Source of the DNA: Methanosarcinales archaeon Met12
GTDB lineage: Archaea; Halobacteriota; UBA148; JAJOKI01
DNA: 64,000 nucleotides
Reading direction: 5' to 3'
Assembly: GCA_002813105.2 (NCBI GenBank)
Contig: CP017966.2
Span: 496,001-560,000, forward strand
Below, one piece after another: positions 22,672-32,547 of this stretch (positions are counted from its first letter, which is position 1; every line of letters begins with the position of its first letter). The notes under the pieces are model-generated. The model was given only the letters and a program-made list of their open reading frames with translations, was not told the origin of the DNA and ran no database searches. A program made the translations under genes and the position numbers.

Positions 22672-23103
22672 TGCTGCAAGAGTTTCAATATTACCTAAAC
22701 GAAAATCTAGTAGCCAAAAAGCATCCTAATAAAGAAGAAGCCAAGTCACTGATGAATAAAGCGATACAACGCTTGAGATATGTGAAAGAACAGGAAATTA
22801 CCGAGCTCAATGCCATCATTTATCTTTGAGGATATCTACGAGTCCCTAAGAGAGGCATCCCAAGCTCTGATGTCCCTGAGAGGCTACAAACCATACTCCC
22901 ATGAGGCACTGATAGCTTTTCTGAAAAAGTTCTATAACTTTCCTGAAGCAGACACATCCTCTTTTGATAGATATAGGAAGCTAAGGAACAGATGTGTATA
23001 CGGTGCCTTCTTCATTTCTATATCTAAATGTAGAGAGGCATTGGTGTTTTTGGAAAGATTCTTGCCTAAAATTAGGGAGAAGTTTGAAAGAGAGAGCGTA
23101 TAG
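22671..23103 (+). pseudogene. HEPN-domain protein, frameshifted
   Basis: Two frames together encode one HEPN protein of about 144 residues. Frame one (22671-22829, 52 residues, starting MLQEFQYYLN) ends QEITELNAIIYL. Frame two is in step from before 22810 and continues SFIFEDIYESLREASQALMS to 23103. The change falls near 22810-22820, where homologues run on without a break. The catalytic-type element RNRCVYG (Arg near the second helix pair) is in the second part. An alternative is that the ATG at 22810 starts a separate short protein lacking the N-terminal helix. The partner is the MNT gene upstream. Confidence 0.65.
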
Positions 23104-23329
23104 GAAACATCTCACTCTAACAATCACCAACTTGATTGATAGAATTATCTTAATCACTATGGAGACAAGAGCAACTTAGTTTTTGCAGTAGATTTTATAC
23201 TGGGTTTTTGGATTTTGAGTAAATCAGTAACCTCACCTTAAGAAAGTATACCAACCATCTGTTTACACTATTTTAGCATCGCAACCCAATCACAACATAT
23301 TTCAAATCAGCCAACCAATACTAAAGAGC

Positions 23330-26300
23330 ATGAACGTAAGCACAAGTGAGCGCATCGCATCTTATTTTAGCTCACTGGAAAGCGGGCTGGAGCAGGCGAT
23401 GTGGATAGCTCAGAGGGCCAGAGAGGCGGGCGCAGACCCAGCGCCGCATCCAGAGATTCCTCCAGCCAAAGACCTGGCGGACCGGGTTGAGGCCCTGGTT
23501 GAGATATCGGGCGTAGCGCAGAGGATCAGGGAACTGGAGCCAAAAATGTCCAGAGAAGAGGCCGCATTTCAGATTGGTCTGGACTTTGTGAACGGGCGCA
23601 TCGGCACGTTCAAATCAAAAATTGATGTGGCGGAGGGCGCAATCAGAACTGCGGTTGCAATACTTACTGAGGGAGTGGTAGCAGCGCCCATCGAGGGAAT
23701 CGCTCGAGTGGGGCTGGGCAAAAATGATGATGGCACGGATTATGTGAGGATATACTATGCAGGACCGATTAGGAGCGCAGGAGGGACCGCTCAAACGATA
23801 TCGGTTCTTGTCGCCGATTACGTGAGACGAAAAATGGGTATCGGCGCCTACAAACCACGAAAGGACGAGGTCGAGCGCTATGTTGAAGAGGTTTTGCTTT
23901 ACGAAAAAGTGGCAAATCTTCAGTACACCCCCGCCGAGAAGGAGATTCGGCTAATCGTCGAAAACTGTCCCATTTGTATAGACGGCGAACCCACGGAGGA
24001 AGCGGAAGTCTCAGGATATAGAGACCTGGACCGAATTGAGACCAACAGGGTCAGGGGCGGAATGGCACTGGTGCTCGCCGAAGGTCTCGCATTAAAGGCG
24101 CCAAAGATCAAGAAGTACGTGTCCCAATTGGGTCTTGATGGCTGGGAATGGTTGGATGATCTTACAAAAAGCATAAAAAGTACTGAGACCGGGGAACGGA
24201 AAGACGAAACAATGAAGCCGAAGGGGCGGTTTCTGGACGATATCATAGCAGGGAGGCCCGTGTTTTCACACCCCTCTCGGCCAGGTGGATTTCGATTACG
24301 ATACGGACGATCGCGTAATTCCGGTTTTGCCACAGCAGGCATACATCCAGCCACGATGATATTATTTGATGACTTCATCGCCACCGGCACACAGATGAAG
24401 ATTGAGGGACCTGGAAAGGCAGCAGGCATGTTGCCAGTAGACTCTATAGAGGGGCCGACGGTTCGATTGATCAACGGGGACGTTCTGCAAATCAATTCAG
24501 TGGAGCAGGCACATGAACTCCGCCCAAACGTTTCAAAGATAATAGATGTGGGGGAGATATTGATCAATTATGGAGATTTTTTGGAGAACGGCCGCCCCCT
24601 CGTTCCGGCATCATATTGTTATGAGTGGTGGATACAAGAACTCGGGGCAAAAACCACCACGCCGGAAGATTTGAGGGACATGTCCCCGGAAACAGCGTTC
24701 GAGTTATCGGAAAAATTTGGCATACCACTGCATCCCAAATACACATATCTCTGGCACGACGTCTCCATCCAAGAACTGGAATTGCTGGTGAGCTATATCT
24801 CAGAGAAAGGAAGACACGACGGGGCTCTCACAATCCCCCAGGATGCGAAGATAAAGGAACTTCTGGAAACGCTGTTAATTCCGCACAAAGTTCGTGAAGG
24901 TAATATAATAATCGAGCAGCCATATCCACTCATCAAATGTCTCGGTCTGACGCCCGAGCTGAACAGGTTGCACCCATCGCCACTGGACGCAAAAACGACT
25001 GTAAATGCAGTTTCAATACTGAGCGGCGTGCAGATTATGGAGCGCGCACCGTTCAGAATCGGCGGTAGAATGGGCCGTCCGGAGAAGTCAAAAAGACGGG
25101 AAATGCGCCCCTCGGTACACGTCTTATTCCCAATAGGCCATGCTGGGGGCAGAATTCGGTCGCTCCAGGATGCGGCAAACCATTCAAAATCACTTAACGA
25201 CAAAATCGGCGAGATTGAGGTAGAATTAGGGGTCAGAAAATGCCACAATTGTAACAAAACCACGTTCAAGACCAGATGTGAGTGTGGGGAATTTACACAA
25301 CCAACTATGTTTTGTCCACGTTGCAACATATCTACTGGAGACGGAGAAACATGCCCGCGCTGCAATAAAGACACTACCAGCATTCGATTGCAGACAATCG
25401 ACCTCAAAACACTTTATTCTCAATCATTGAAACGATTGGGCGAACGTGACAATCCCAACGTATTCAAAGGCGTGCTCGGGTTGATATCCAAGAATAAGAC
25501 GCCAGAGCCATTGGAAAAGGGCATACTCAGGGCAAAACACGACGTATCCGTATTCAAGGATGGGACCGTTAGATATGACCTGACAGACCTCCCCCTCACC
25601 CACTTTAAACCAAGGGAGATTGGCGTGCCCATAGAAAAGCTCAAAGAGCTTGGATATGACGTCGACCGCCATGGTAGCCCCCTCATCGATGAAAACCAGA
25701 TGATAGAACTCAAACCACAAGACCTAATACTCTCCAAGGATGCTGCCAGGTATTTACTGCGCGCCGCCAACTTCGTGGACGACCTACTGGTAAAATATTA
25801 TGGGGCGGGGCCATATTATCGCGCCAGCTCAACAGAGGACCTGGTCGGACACCTCGTCATAGGGCTTGCCCCACATACCAGTGCAGGAGTGCTTGGCAGA
25901 ATGCTCGGATTTAGCGATGCATCTGCCGGGTATGCGCACCCATTCTTCCATGCAGCGAAGCGCCGTAACTGCGATGGCGACGAGGACTGCGTTATGCTGC
26001 TCATGGACGGGTTGCTCAACTTTTCCCGTTCATACTTGCCTGACAAGCGCGGCGGCAAGATGGACGCGCCGCTCGTGCTCACGACGAGGATAGACCCCAA
26101 CGAGATCGATAGCGAGGCACATAACATCGATGTGGTTGGCCAATATCCATTGGAATTTTACGAAGCGACCCGCAAATACGCAGACCCAAAGGACATGGCA
26201 TCCAAGATGGATTTAATCGGCGCAAGACTCGGCACACCAGCACAGTATGAGGGATTCGACTTCACACACGATACGTCCAACATAGCGGCCGGTCCAGCCA

Positions 26301-26722
26301 ACAGTGCCTACAAGACCCTTGACACGATGGGGGATAAACTGGAGGCACAACTAATCCTGGCAAAAAAAATCAGGGCGGTGGATGCCAGAGATGTGGCAGA
26401 ACGCGTCATCAGCTCGCACTTTCTACCGGATTTGATAGGTAACCTACGCGCATTCTCGAAACAAAAAGTGCGATGCGTCAAATGCAATAAAAAATTCAGG
26501 CGCCCCCCGCTCAGTGGTACCTGCTCGAAATGCGGTGGACGGATAATTCTGACGGTGCACGAAGGGGCGGTTAAAAAATATCTGGACGTCTCGCATAAAA
26601 TCGCGATGGAGTATGACGTCTCAGATTATACAAAGCAACGATTGAAGTTAATCGATCTCGAAATCCAATCCCTCTTCAAAAGCGACAAGTCAAAGCAAAT
26701 GGGCATAGTGGATTTTATGTAA
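23330..26722 (+). CDS. polC: DNA polymerase D large subunit DP2
   Basis: This is the catalytic subunit of archaeal PolD, 1,130 residues, within the normal range and without an intein. The N-terminal part includes [15 protein letters not shown] (about 144-158). The catalytic acidic loop [11 protein letters not shown] lies near 880-890. Two zinc modules are visible, CHNCNK...CPRC...CPRC near 640-685 and CVKCNKKF...CSKCGGR near 1,045-1,065. The C-terminus ends KQMGIVDFM; a PCNA-binding tail of the usual PIP type is not obvious. Its own promoter probably lies in the 226-nt gap upstream, where I see nothing else. Confidence 0.96.
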   Translation: MNVSTSERIASYFSSLESGLEQAMWIAQRAREAGADPAPHPEIPPAKDLADRVEALVEISGVAQRIRELEPKMSREEAAFQIGLDFVNGRIGTFKSKIDVAEGAIRTAVAILTEGVVAAPIEGIARVGLGKNDDGTDYVRIYYAGPIRSAGGTAQTISVLVADYVRRKMGIGAYKPRKDEVERYVEEVLLYEKVANLQYTPAEKEIRLIVENCPICIDGEPTEEAEVSGYRDLDRIETNRVRGGMALVLAEGLALKAPKIKKYVSQLGLDGWEWLDDLTKSIKSTETGERKDETMKPKGRFLDDIIAGRPVFSHPSRPGGFRLRYGRSRNSGFATAGIHPATMILFDDFIATGTQMKIEGPGKAAGMLPVDSIEGPTVRLINGDVLQINSVEQAHELRPNVSKIIDVGEILINYGDFLENGRPLVPASYCYEWWIQELGAKTTTPEDLRDMSPETAFELSEKFGIPLHPKYTYLWHDVSIQELELLVSYISEKGRHDGALTIPQDAKIKELLETLLIPHKVREGNIIIEQPYPLIKCLGLTPELNRLHPSPLDAKTTVNAVSILSGVQIMERAPFRIGGRMGRPEKSKRREMRPSVHVLFPIGHAGGRIRSLQDAANHSKSLNDKIGEIEVELGVRKCHNCNKTTFKTRCECGEFTQPTMFCPRCNISTGDGETCPRCNKDTTSIRLQTIDLKTLYSQSLKRLGERDNPNVFKGVLGLISKNKTPEPLEKGILRAKHDVSVFKDGTVRYDLTDLPLTHFKPREIGVPIEKLKELGYDVDRHGSPLIDENQMIELKPQDLILSKDAARYLLRAANFVDDLLVKYYGAGPYYRASSTEDLVGHLVIGLAPHTSAGVLGRMLGFSDASAGYAHPFFHAAKRRNCDGDEDCVMLLMDGLLNFSRSYLPDKRGGKMDAPLVLTTRIDPNEIDSEAHNIDVVGQYPLEFYEATRKYADPKDMASKMDLIGARLGTPAQYEGFDFTHDTSNIAAGPANSAYKTLDTMGDKLEAQLILAKKIRAVDARDVAERVISSHFLPDLIGNLRAFSKQKVRCVKCNKKFRRPPLSGTCSKCGGRIILTVHEGAVKKYLDVSHKIAMEYDVSDYTKQRLKLIDLEIQSLFKSDKSKQMGIVDFM

Positions 26723-26965
26723 TCATTTGCTTAGGCCGATCGCCTCTTTTATCGACCCCGTCTTCTTGTAATCAAGGCGGATCGCGTATAGGAGGGACAA
26801 TGCTCCAAGTACAATCAGGAACAGTCCAACGCCCATTATCATCATCGTGACCATCGACTGGCTCACAAAGAACACAATGCCACACAACACTCCGACCGAC
26901 CCAAGCGCCAGCGCCAGATAGTAGAGTTTTAGCTCATCTTCGATATCAAATCCCATGATTTTCAT
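26723..26965 (-). CDS. Small membrane protein, two helices
   Basis: This 80-residue protein has two membrane helices at about 14-35 and 39-62 in a hairpin, with an acidic N-terminus (GFDIEDELKLYY) and a basic C-terminus (RLDYKKTGSIKEA). It directly abuts the DP2 stop from the opposite strand. I do not recognise a family. The hydrophobic layout and start with a downstream AT-rich promoter region support coding. Confidence 0.6.
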   Translation of the reverse strand: MKIMGFDIEDELKLYYLALALGSVGVLCGIVFFVSQSMVTMMIMGVGLFLIVLGALSLLYAIRLDYKKTGSIKEAIGLSK

Positions 26966-27089
26966 TAGACCACCTAAAAGATTATCTGATTGTTCTGTTA
27001 TATGTCTTTTTCTTATTTATCGGCTTTGTACATAAAGTCCCTTTTTCGAAGGACTTATTGTGCAGATGTTGGACTTTTTGTGCAACATA

Positions 27090-27614
27090 TTATGTACGTA
27101 CCCTCTCCATCAAATCCTTGTCCAATAGAATAAAATCGTCACAGACATCTTGAAGGTGACGAGATTTTCCAGTTGCAAAGTACGCATGCTCAATATGTTT
27201 ACCAAAAGTTGATTTTGCAAACTCAACTGCCGGGGCAAAATCACCATCTCCAGACACTAAAATGCCAACATCATATACATTGTTAACAGCGAATCTTGCC
27301 ATATCAACGGCGATTTGGATGTCAACACCTTTTTCGATAAAGGTGTTTCCACGTGGTACTAATCGACCCAATTTCAATTCAGTGTATGGTGTCCTTTTCA
27401 CTGCATTAAAAAATCTTTGTTGATCTTTGTAACGCTTGCTACTATCTTGTTTATGTGGGGCGTTATAATAGTAAACTCTTATTAACTCACGTTTTGGTTT
27501 TAATTTTGCAAGTTTTAAACCGAATTTGTAAAAATCAATATCAGTAAAACCCACATTATGTTTCAATCCATGATAGAAATTGTTACCATCTACGAAAACA
27601 TATACCCGCTTCAT
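27090..27614 (-). CDS. NYN-domain (LabA/DUF88) ribonuclease-like protein
   Basis: This protein of about 174 residues has the NYN fold, a PIN-like nuclease domain acting on RNA. It starts KRVYVFVDGNNFYHG, in which the first Asp and Asn are conserved. GVDIQIAVDMARFA (about 95-108) and VGILVSGDGDFAPAVEFA (about 115-132) provide the other acidic residues. The frame is open from 27629, but the ATG at 27614 aligns the first strand with the family. An upstream hairpin (27653-27678) lies about 40 nt before it. The gene is isolated between DP2 and hypF and its RNA target is unknown. Confidence 0.85.
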   Translation of the reverse strand: MKRVYVFVDGNNFYHGLKHNVGFTDIDFYKFGLKLAKLKPKRELIRVYYYNAPHKQDSSKRYKDQQRFFNAVKRTPYTELKLGRLVPRGNTFIEKGVDIQIAVDMARFAVNNVYDVGILVSGDGDFAPAVEFAKSTFGKHIEHAYFATGKSRHLQDVCDDFILLDKDLMERVRT

Positions 27615-27652
27615 CCAATACTCACACATCCGACAATATAAATTAAGAGTAC

Positions 27653-27678
27653 GGAGGGTTAATAATTTTTAACCCTCC
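27653..27678. other. 10-bp inverted repeat between hypF and the NYN gene
   Basis: GGAGGGTTAA and TTAACCCTCC flank a 6-nt loop. On the leftward strand it lies 70 nt after the hypF stop and about 40 nt before the NYN start. It could end hypF transcription, although the T-tract is poor, or act as a leader element. The TTAACCCTCC half is continued by CGGTGTTAA on the right. Confidence 0.45.
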
Positions 27679-27747
27679 GGTGTTAATATACCTATCCTTA
27701 TTAGATAAGAATAGGGAGTTTATACGCAAATAACCTATATGTCTTAA

Positions 27748-30066
27748 CTATATAAATATTTTCCATAGGAAATGGCTTTGCACATGCTTCCGCAAACTCG
27801 CGACGATCGCCTGTCCGAGGGAAATCCCCCCATCACCATTCGGTATCCTGTCGTGCATGATAAATCCGAAACCACGTTCTTCTACCAGCTCCCATATCCT
27901 TCTGGTAATATGTGCATTATATGAAACGCCGCCGCTGATTCCGACCGTCTCTATGTTTTGCTTTTTGGCGACGTCTATGGCGAGCTCGGCAAGACCGGTT
28001 GCAATGGCGTCTTCTGTGGAAAATGCGAGGTCTGATTTTGAGTAAGTGCCCAGGCCATCATATACACTCAATAGGACCTGCGTTGTATCTAACACCCTTC
28101 TGCTATCTTCTGTTTTGAACCTTATCGGGATATCGAGCACGTCCTTTCCACCTCTGGCAGCACTCTCCAGTTTCATCGCCGGCTCACCTTCGTAACTCCT
28201 GTAATATGTTATGCCCAGGAGCGCGGAGACCGCATCTAAGACACGCCCCGTGCTCGTCGTGCGCATGACGTTGACATCCTGCCTCAACTGCTCGATGATG
28301 ATCTGTTTTTCTTTTTCATGTTTGAATCGCAGTTTTACCTTTGCGAGCTCATCGTCGCTCAGGACCTTGTTGAGTATTCCCAGAGCCATGCGTGATGGAT
28401 AATGTGCGGCGAGGTCGCCGCCAGGCATTGGCTGGGTTTCAAGGCTCGCACATCGCGTAAAATCACCGTAGCCTGCCACTATTATCTCCCCTCCCCAGAT
28501 GGTGCCATCTGGACCATAGCCAACACCGTCGACGGCGATGCCCACGATTTCGGAGTCTATGGACAATCCATTATCTATCATAAGTGAGACGAGATGTGCG
28601 TGATGATGCTGCACTTTTACGCTCTTTGCATTCTCCATGGCATAACGGGTCGTATTGAACAGGGGATGAAGGTCGCAACCATATATGTCTGGCGATATGC
28701 GAGTCAATCGTTTTAGGTGCTCCACCACCTCGTTGTGGTATTGAAGCGTCTCTATCTCTCTCGTGTTTCCGACGTACTGGGACAGGTATGCCCAATCGTC
28801 ATGTACGATGCTTATGGTGACATCCCACTCTGCGCCAACGCCAAGCGCATCCTTCTCCAGGACGAAGGGCAGAACGATTGGTTCCGGGACATAGCCGCGT
28901 GACCTTCTGATGAATTTTGTTCTGCCACAGACGACCCTCGCGACAGTGTCATCGGCCCGATTCGCTATCCTTCTGTTGTGGAGCAGATAATAATCCACGA
29001 TTCCGTTCAGCTTCTCAAAAGCCACTGCATTGTCCTTTACCATCGGTCTTCTTGGCAGGTTTGCGCTGGTCATCACACACGTCGGCTCTTTGAGTGCTCT
29101 GAACAACAGATGATGTAAGCCAGTATAAGGCAACATCACGCCGATGTTGTGCAGTCCAGGCGCGACGAGTTCTGAAAAATAATATTCACCGCTCTTATCC
29201 AATACGACCATCGGCCGTCTGTAACTGGTCAGAACCTGCTCTTCGGTCTGGTTGACCAGGGCAAACCCCTTTGCCGTGTGCAAATCCCTCGCCATCACTG
29301 CGAATGGTTGTTCATCTCTTCCCAATCTCTTTCGCAATCTTAACAGGGGGGCATCATCGGTGACCTTTACTGCTATGTGGATTCCGCCAACTCCTTTGAT
29401 AGCGATGACCCCCCCTTCATCGAGAAGCTCTGCCGTTCTGACGATCGCATCACTCCTGTCGCTTTCTATGACCAACGCCCCTGCATCATCGTACAACATC
29501 GTTTTCGGTCCGCAATCGCTACAGCAAGTCGGTTGCGCATGATACCTTCTATCCATCGGCGAGGCATATTCTTCGCTGCACAATTTACAAAGCGGAAAGT
29601 CCACCATAGTCGTATTCTGCCTGTCATAGGGCAGATGGGAGACCATCGTGTACCTGGGGCCACAGTTGGTACAGACCGTGAATGGATGGTGGTATCTGCG
29701 GTCATTCAAATCTAACATCTCACCGAGACACTCATCGCAGATGTGGACATCTGGAGGAATTATCGAGGACTCGATTCTATTGCTCTTTTCACTCTCTCTT
29801 ATCGTAAAATCGCTAAAATTTATTTTGGGCGCAGTTTTAATCTCAATCCTATCTATTCTGGAAAGTGGCGGCTTTTTCGTTTTCAGGTCGTGTAGGAATA
29901 TCTCCATTTGCTCCTCATCTCCCTCTATAAGGACCTCGACACCATTTCCGAAATTGAGAACATATCCTTTCAATCCGCATTCGTGAGCGAGTCGGTATAC
30001 AAATGGACGAAATCCGACGCCCTGGACGATTCCATAAATGTGGAGCCTTTTACATCCCATATCCAT
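27748..30066 (-). CDS. hypF: Carbamoyltransferase HypF, hydrogenase maturation
   Basis: HypF makes the carbamoyl group that becomes the cyanide ligand of [NiFe]-hydrogenase by transferring it from carbamoyl phosphate to HypE. The 772-residue protein has an acylphosphatase domain (GIVQGVGFRPFVYRL, about 12-26). Two zinc fingers follow, CDEC...CTNCGPRYT near 112-145 and CKLC...CSDCGP near 162-190. A YrdC-like domain (VIAIKGVGGIHIAV) and a Kae1-like carbamoyltransferase domain with HHHAHLVSLM complete it. It is divergent from hypCDABE across an 79-nt gap. The set is complete, so the cell probably makes a [NiFe] enzyme, although no structural gene is in the window. Confidence 0.95.
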   Translation of the reverse strand: MDMGCKRLHIYGIVQGVGFRPFVYRLAHECGLKGYVLNFGNGVEVLIEGDEEQMEIFLHDLKTKKPPLSRIDRIEIKTAPKINFSDFTIRESEKSNRIESSIIPPDVHICDECLGEMLDLNDRRYHHPFTVCTNCGPRYTMVSHLPYDRQNTTMVDFPLCKLCSEEYASPMDRRYHAQPTCCSDCGPKTMLYDDAGALVIESDRSDAIVRTAELLDEGGVIAIKGVGGIHIAVKVTDDAPLLRLRKRLGRDEQPFAVMARDLHTAKGFALVNQTEEQVLTSYRRPMVVLDKSGEYYFSELVAPGLHNIGVMLPYTGLHHLLFRALKEPTCVMTSANLPRRPMVKDNAVAFEKLNGIVDYYLLHNRRIANRADDTVARVVCGRTKFIRRSRGYVPEPIVLPFVLEKDALGVGAEWDVTISIVHDDWAYLSQYVGNTREIETLQYHNEVVEHLKRLTRISPDIYGCDLHPLFNTTRYAMENAKSVKVQHHHAHLVSLMIDNGLSIDSEIVGIAVDGVGYGPDGTIWGGEIIVAGYGDFTRCASLETQPMPGGDLAAHYPSRMALGILNKVLSDDELAKVKLRFKHEKEKQIIIEQLRQDVNVMRTTSTGRVLDAVSALLGITYYRSYEGEPAMKLESAARGGKDVLDIPIRFKTEDSRRVLDTTQVLLSVYDGLGTYSKSDLAFSTEDAIATGLAELAIDVAKKQNIETVGISGGVSYNAHITRRIWELVEERGFGFIMHDRIPNGDGGISLGQAIVASLRKHVQSHFLWKIFI

Positions 30067-30145
30067 CGACCATATTATTTTATAAGTAATAAGCCAATAT
30101 GTTGATAAATTGGCAGGAAATAAACCTGCTGGGTGAGGTTATGCG

Positions 30146-30406
30146 ATGTGTATTGCAATACCTGGTAAAATAATAGAGATAGGTGCCGACAAAAAAGTAG
30201 CTACCGTCGACTTCGGCGGAGTTAAGCAAGAGGTGCGATTGGACCTTCTTGGTGAGCTGGACGGCGACCATATCGGTAACTATGTGCTGGTGCACGTCGG
30301 ATATGCCATTCAACTCATGACTCAACAGGAAGCGGAGGAAACCCTGAAGGTATTCTACGAATATGCAGATGCGATGGAAAAAGAGCTTCGGGGGAAGTCA
30401 ACATGA
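30146..30406 (+). CDS. hypC: Hydrogenase maturation chaperone HypC
   Basis: This 86-residue OB-fold chaperone carries the iron with its cyanide/CO ligands between HypD and the hydrogenase large subunit. The essential N-terminal Cys is in MCIAIPGKI and the GDYVLVHVGYAI-type strand appears as GNYVLVHVGYAIQLM (about 47-61). GGTGAGG about 8 nt upstream supports the ATG at 30146 rather than the ATG five bases earlier. The stop overlaps hypD by 4 nt, and the two products act as a complex. Confidence 0.95.
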   Translation: MCIAIPGKIIEIGADKKVATVDFGGVKQEVRLDLLGELDGDHIGNYVLVHVGYAIQLMTQQEAEETLKVFYEYADAMEKELRGKST

Positions 30407-31479
30407 GCCTGGAATTTAGGGATAGGGCTCTTGGAAAAAAGGTCGTCAGGTTGATTCATTCGTTGATGTTAGATGAAGCCGTAAGAATAATGCATGTTTG
30501 CGGGACGCACGAGCAAACGATCACAAAGCACGGGCTGCGGGCACTTCTCCCCCCCAACTTGGAATTATTGAGCGGACCGGGATGTCCTGTCTGCGTCACC
30601 TCTGCAAAGGACATCGATGAGGCGATTTTTCTCGCAAAAAGCGGTGCAACATTGGTCACCTATGGCGACATGATGCGCGTCCCAGGCTCCGACATGAGTC
30701 TGGCAGAGGCAAAAGCCGATGGCGCAGATGTAAAGGTTGCATACAGCGTAAACGATGCGGTGCGGATGGCATCCAACACGAAGAACGACGTCGTCTTTTT
30801 TGGGATCGGATTTGAGACCACTGCGCCGTCGAATGCCGCTACCATCTTTAATAAGCCGCCGGAAAACTTTAGCATCTTGAGCTCTCACAAACTGGTCCCG
30901 CCTGCCATGGATGCGCTTGTAGGCGATGGCGATGTGAATTTTGATGGAGTCATAGCTCCGGGGCATGTCTCGACGATCATCGGAACCAGACCATATGAGC
31001 GATTTGCCGAAATGGGAATGCCTGTCATAGTTACGGGATTCGAACCATTGGACATCCTTTTTGCCATTTTGATGACGTTGAAACAGATGAGAAAAGGGCA
31101 GTCAAAGGTGGAAAACGAATATGCGCGGGTGGTGACCGAGCAAGGAAATCTAAGGGCTCAGAAGCTCATGAACAGGGTGTTTGACGTGACGGATGCATAC
31201 TGGCGTGGCATAGGGGAAATCGCAAATTCTGGGCTGGCAATAAAATCGGAGTTCTGCCAGTTTGATGCGAGGGAGAAATACGACATCGACGTTGGCGAGG
31301 TGCAGGATTTGCCTCCTGGCTGTAGTTGCGGACTTATATTGACTGCCAAGGCCACACCAGAGGAATGCGAGTTATTCGGAAAGGCGTGCACCCCAGAGAA
31401 GCCATATGGGCCATGCATGGTGGGGATAGAGGGAACCTGTCATAATTGGTGGAAATACGGACGTTACGGTGTGGAGTAA
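30403..31479 (+). CDS. hypD: Hydrogenase maturation scaffold HypD
   Basis: HypD is the [4Fe-4S] protein that, with HypC, builds the Fe(CN)2CO unit. The 358-residue sequence keeps the three motif regions: CGTHEQT (about 27-33), SGPGCPVCVT (about 55-64) and GFETTAPSNA (about 131-140). A C-terminal cluster region has LPPGCSCG and further Cys in CELFGKACTPEKPYGPCMVG. It overlaps hypC by 4 nt and is followed 2 nt later by hypA. Length and motifs are complete, so it is expected to work. Confidence 0.95.
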   Translation: MSLEFRDRALGKKVVRLIHSLMLDEAVRIMHVCGTHEQTITKHGLRALLPPNLELLSGPGCPVCVTSAKDIDEAIFLAKSGATLVTYGDMMRVPGSDMSLAEAKADGADVKVAYSVNDAVRMASNTKNDVVFFGIGFETTAPSNAATIFNKPPENFSILSSHKLVPPAMDALVGDGDVNFDGVIAPGHVSTIIGTRPYERFAEMGMPVIVTGFEPLDILFAILMTLKQMRKGQSKVENEYARVVTEQGNLRAQKLMNRVFDVTDAYWRGIGEIANSGLAIKSEFCQFDAREKYDIDVGEVQDLPPGCSCGLILTAKATPEECELFGKACTPEKPYGPCMVGIEGTCHNWWKYGRYGVE

Positions 31480-31481
31480 GA

Positions 31482-31892
31482 ATGCACGAATATGGTGTGG
31501 CAATGGAAGTATACAAAGCCGTGATGGATGCGGCATCGAAGAACGATGCCATCAGAGTGATATCAATATACTTGGAGTTGGGTGAACTGACCCACATAAA
31601 TTCAGAGCAGTTGAGTTTTTGTTTTGAAATTATCGCCAAGGAGAGTCTGGCAGAGGGTGCGGACTTAAATATCATGCAAATCCCCCCAACGATAAAATGC
31701 AAGTGCGGATATGAAGGCGTTTTAGATTCTCACAATTCTTCGAACTGTGACGATACAAAACAATACCGCGCGCTATCTGACTTAGCGCTAAGCATAGTCT
31801 GTCCAGAATGCGAGAACTCCCTGCCGGGGTTGATATCTGGCAGAGAGATAAACGTTAGAGACATCAAAATAGAGGTGGGGGAAAATGCATGA
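31482..31892 (+). CDS. hypA: Nickel insertion protein HypA
   Basis: HypA delivers nickel to the hydrogenase active site with HypB. From ATG 31482 it has 136 residues. The N-terminal nickel ligand motif is MHEYGVA. The zinc domain shows CKCGYEG (about 78-84) and CPECEN (about 107-112), a CxC/CxxC arrangement. Thirty or so residues between the cysteine pairs, rich in Ser, Asn and Asp, make that loop longer than in E. coli HypA. An in-frame ATG at 31446 overlaps hypD and would bury the essential N-terminus, so it is rejected. The stop overlaps hypB by 8 nt. Confidence 0.9.
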   Translation: MHEYGVAMEVYKAVMDAASKNDAIRVISIYLELGELTHINSEQLSFCFEIIAKESLAEGADLNIMQIPPTIKCKCGYEGVLDSHNSSNCDDTKQYRALSDLALSIVCPECENSLPGLISGREINVRDIKIEVGENA

Positions 31893-32547
31893 CATTCGCG
31901 TAGAAGTTGGATATGATGTCTTGCAGGCAAATGAGGCGCTTGCGGAGAAAAATCGCAGATTATTGGATGGTTTCGGCGTCACTGGCTTTAACATCATGGG
32001 TGCGATTGGCTCTGGCAAGACGACGCTGATAGAATTGGCGATTGAGAGTCTTGGCGATAAATATGGAATAGGGGCGATAGCAGGGGACATCGTCGCAGAC
32101 ATCGACGCCGACCGCTTTAAGTCGCATGGCACTCCCACAGTCTCCCTGAACACGGGGAAGGAATGTCATCTGGATGCCAATCTGGTCGAACATGCCATTG
32201 GACAGCTGCCATTGGATGACATGGATATTTTGTTCATCGAAAACGTCGGAAATCTGGTGTGCCCAACGGATTATTCGCTTGGAGAACATCACCGTGTCGT
32301 CGTCGTCAGCGTCAGCGAGGGCGATGACATAGTGGAGAAACATCCGATGATATTCAGGACATGTGGCCTGGCGATTGTAAACAAAGTGGACATCGCAGAG
32401 GCAGTGGATGCCGATGCAGGTAAGATGATCGATGATGCACTCAGGAACAATCCGCGGATTAAGGCACTGAAGACGAGCAAGACCACGGGCGAAGGCATTG
32501 ACGATTGGATCAAATTCATTGAGGTGAACGTGAATGCCCGCAGGTAA
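31885..32547 (+). CDS. hypB: Nickel-insertion GTPase HypB
   Basis: HypB is a SIMIBI GTPase that powers nickel transfer in hydrogenase maturation. This 220-residue form has P-loop GAIGSGKTTLIE (about 37-48), ENVGNLVCPTDYSLGEH (about 116-132) and the base-recognition motif NKVDIAEA (about 167-174). Conserved Cys and His residues that bind metal at the dimer interface appear in GKECHLDANLV. It lacks a His-rich N-terminal nickel-storage tail. It overlaps hypA upstream and hypE downstream (14 nt), in line with a tightly coupled operon. Confidence 0.94.
   Translation: MHDIRVEVGYDVLQANEALAEKNRRLLDGFGVTGFNIMGAIGSGKTTLIELAIESLGDKYGIGAIAGDIVADIDADRFKSHGTPTVSLNTGKECHLDANLVEHAIGQLPLDDMDILFIENVGNLVCPTDYSLGEHHRVVVVSVSEGDDIVEKHPMIFRTCGLAIVNKVDIAEAVDADAGKMIDDALRNNPRIKALKTSKTTGEGIDDWIKFIEVNVNARR

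Noticed and set aside
22810-23103. Independent 97-residue HEPN protein
   Set aside because: Its sequence lacks the first helix, which is found in the adjoining frame; a frameshift explains it better, though a separate start is not excluded.
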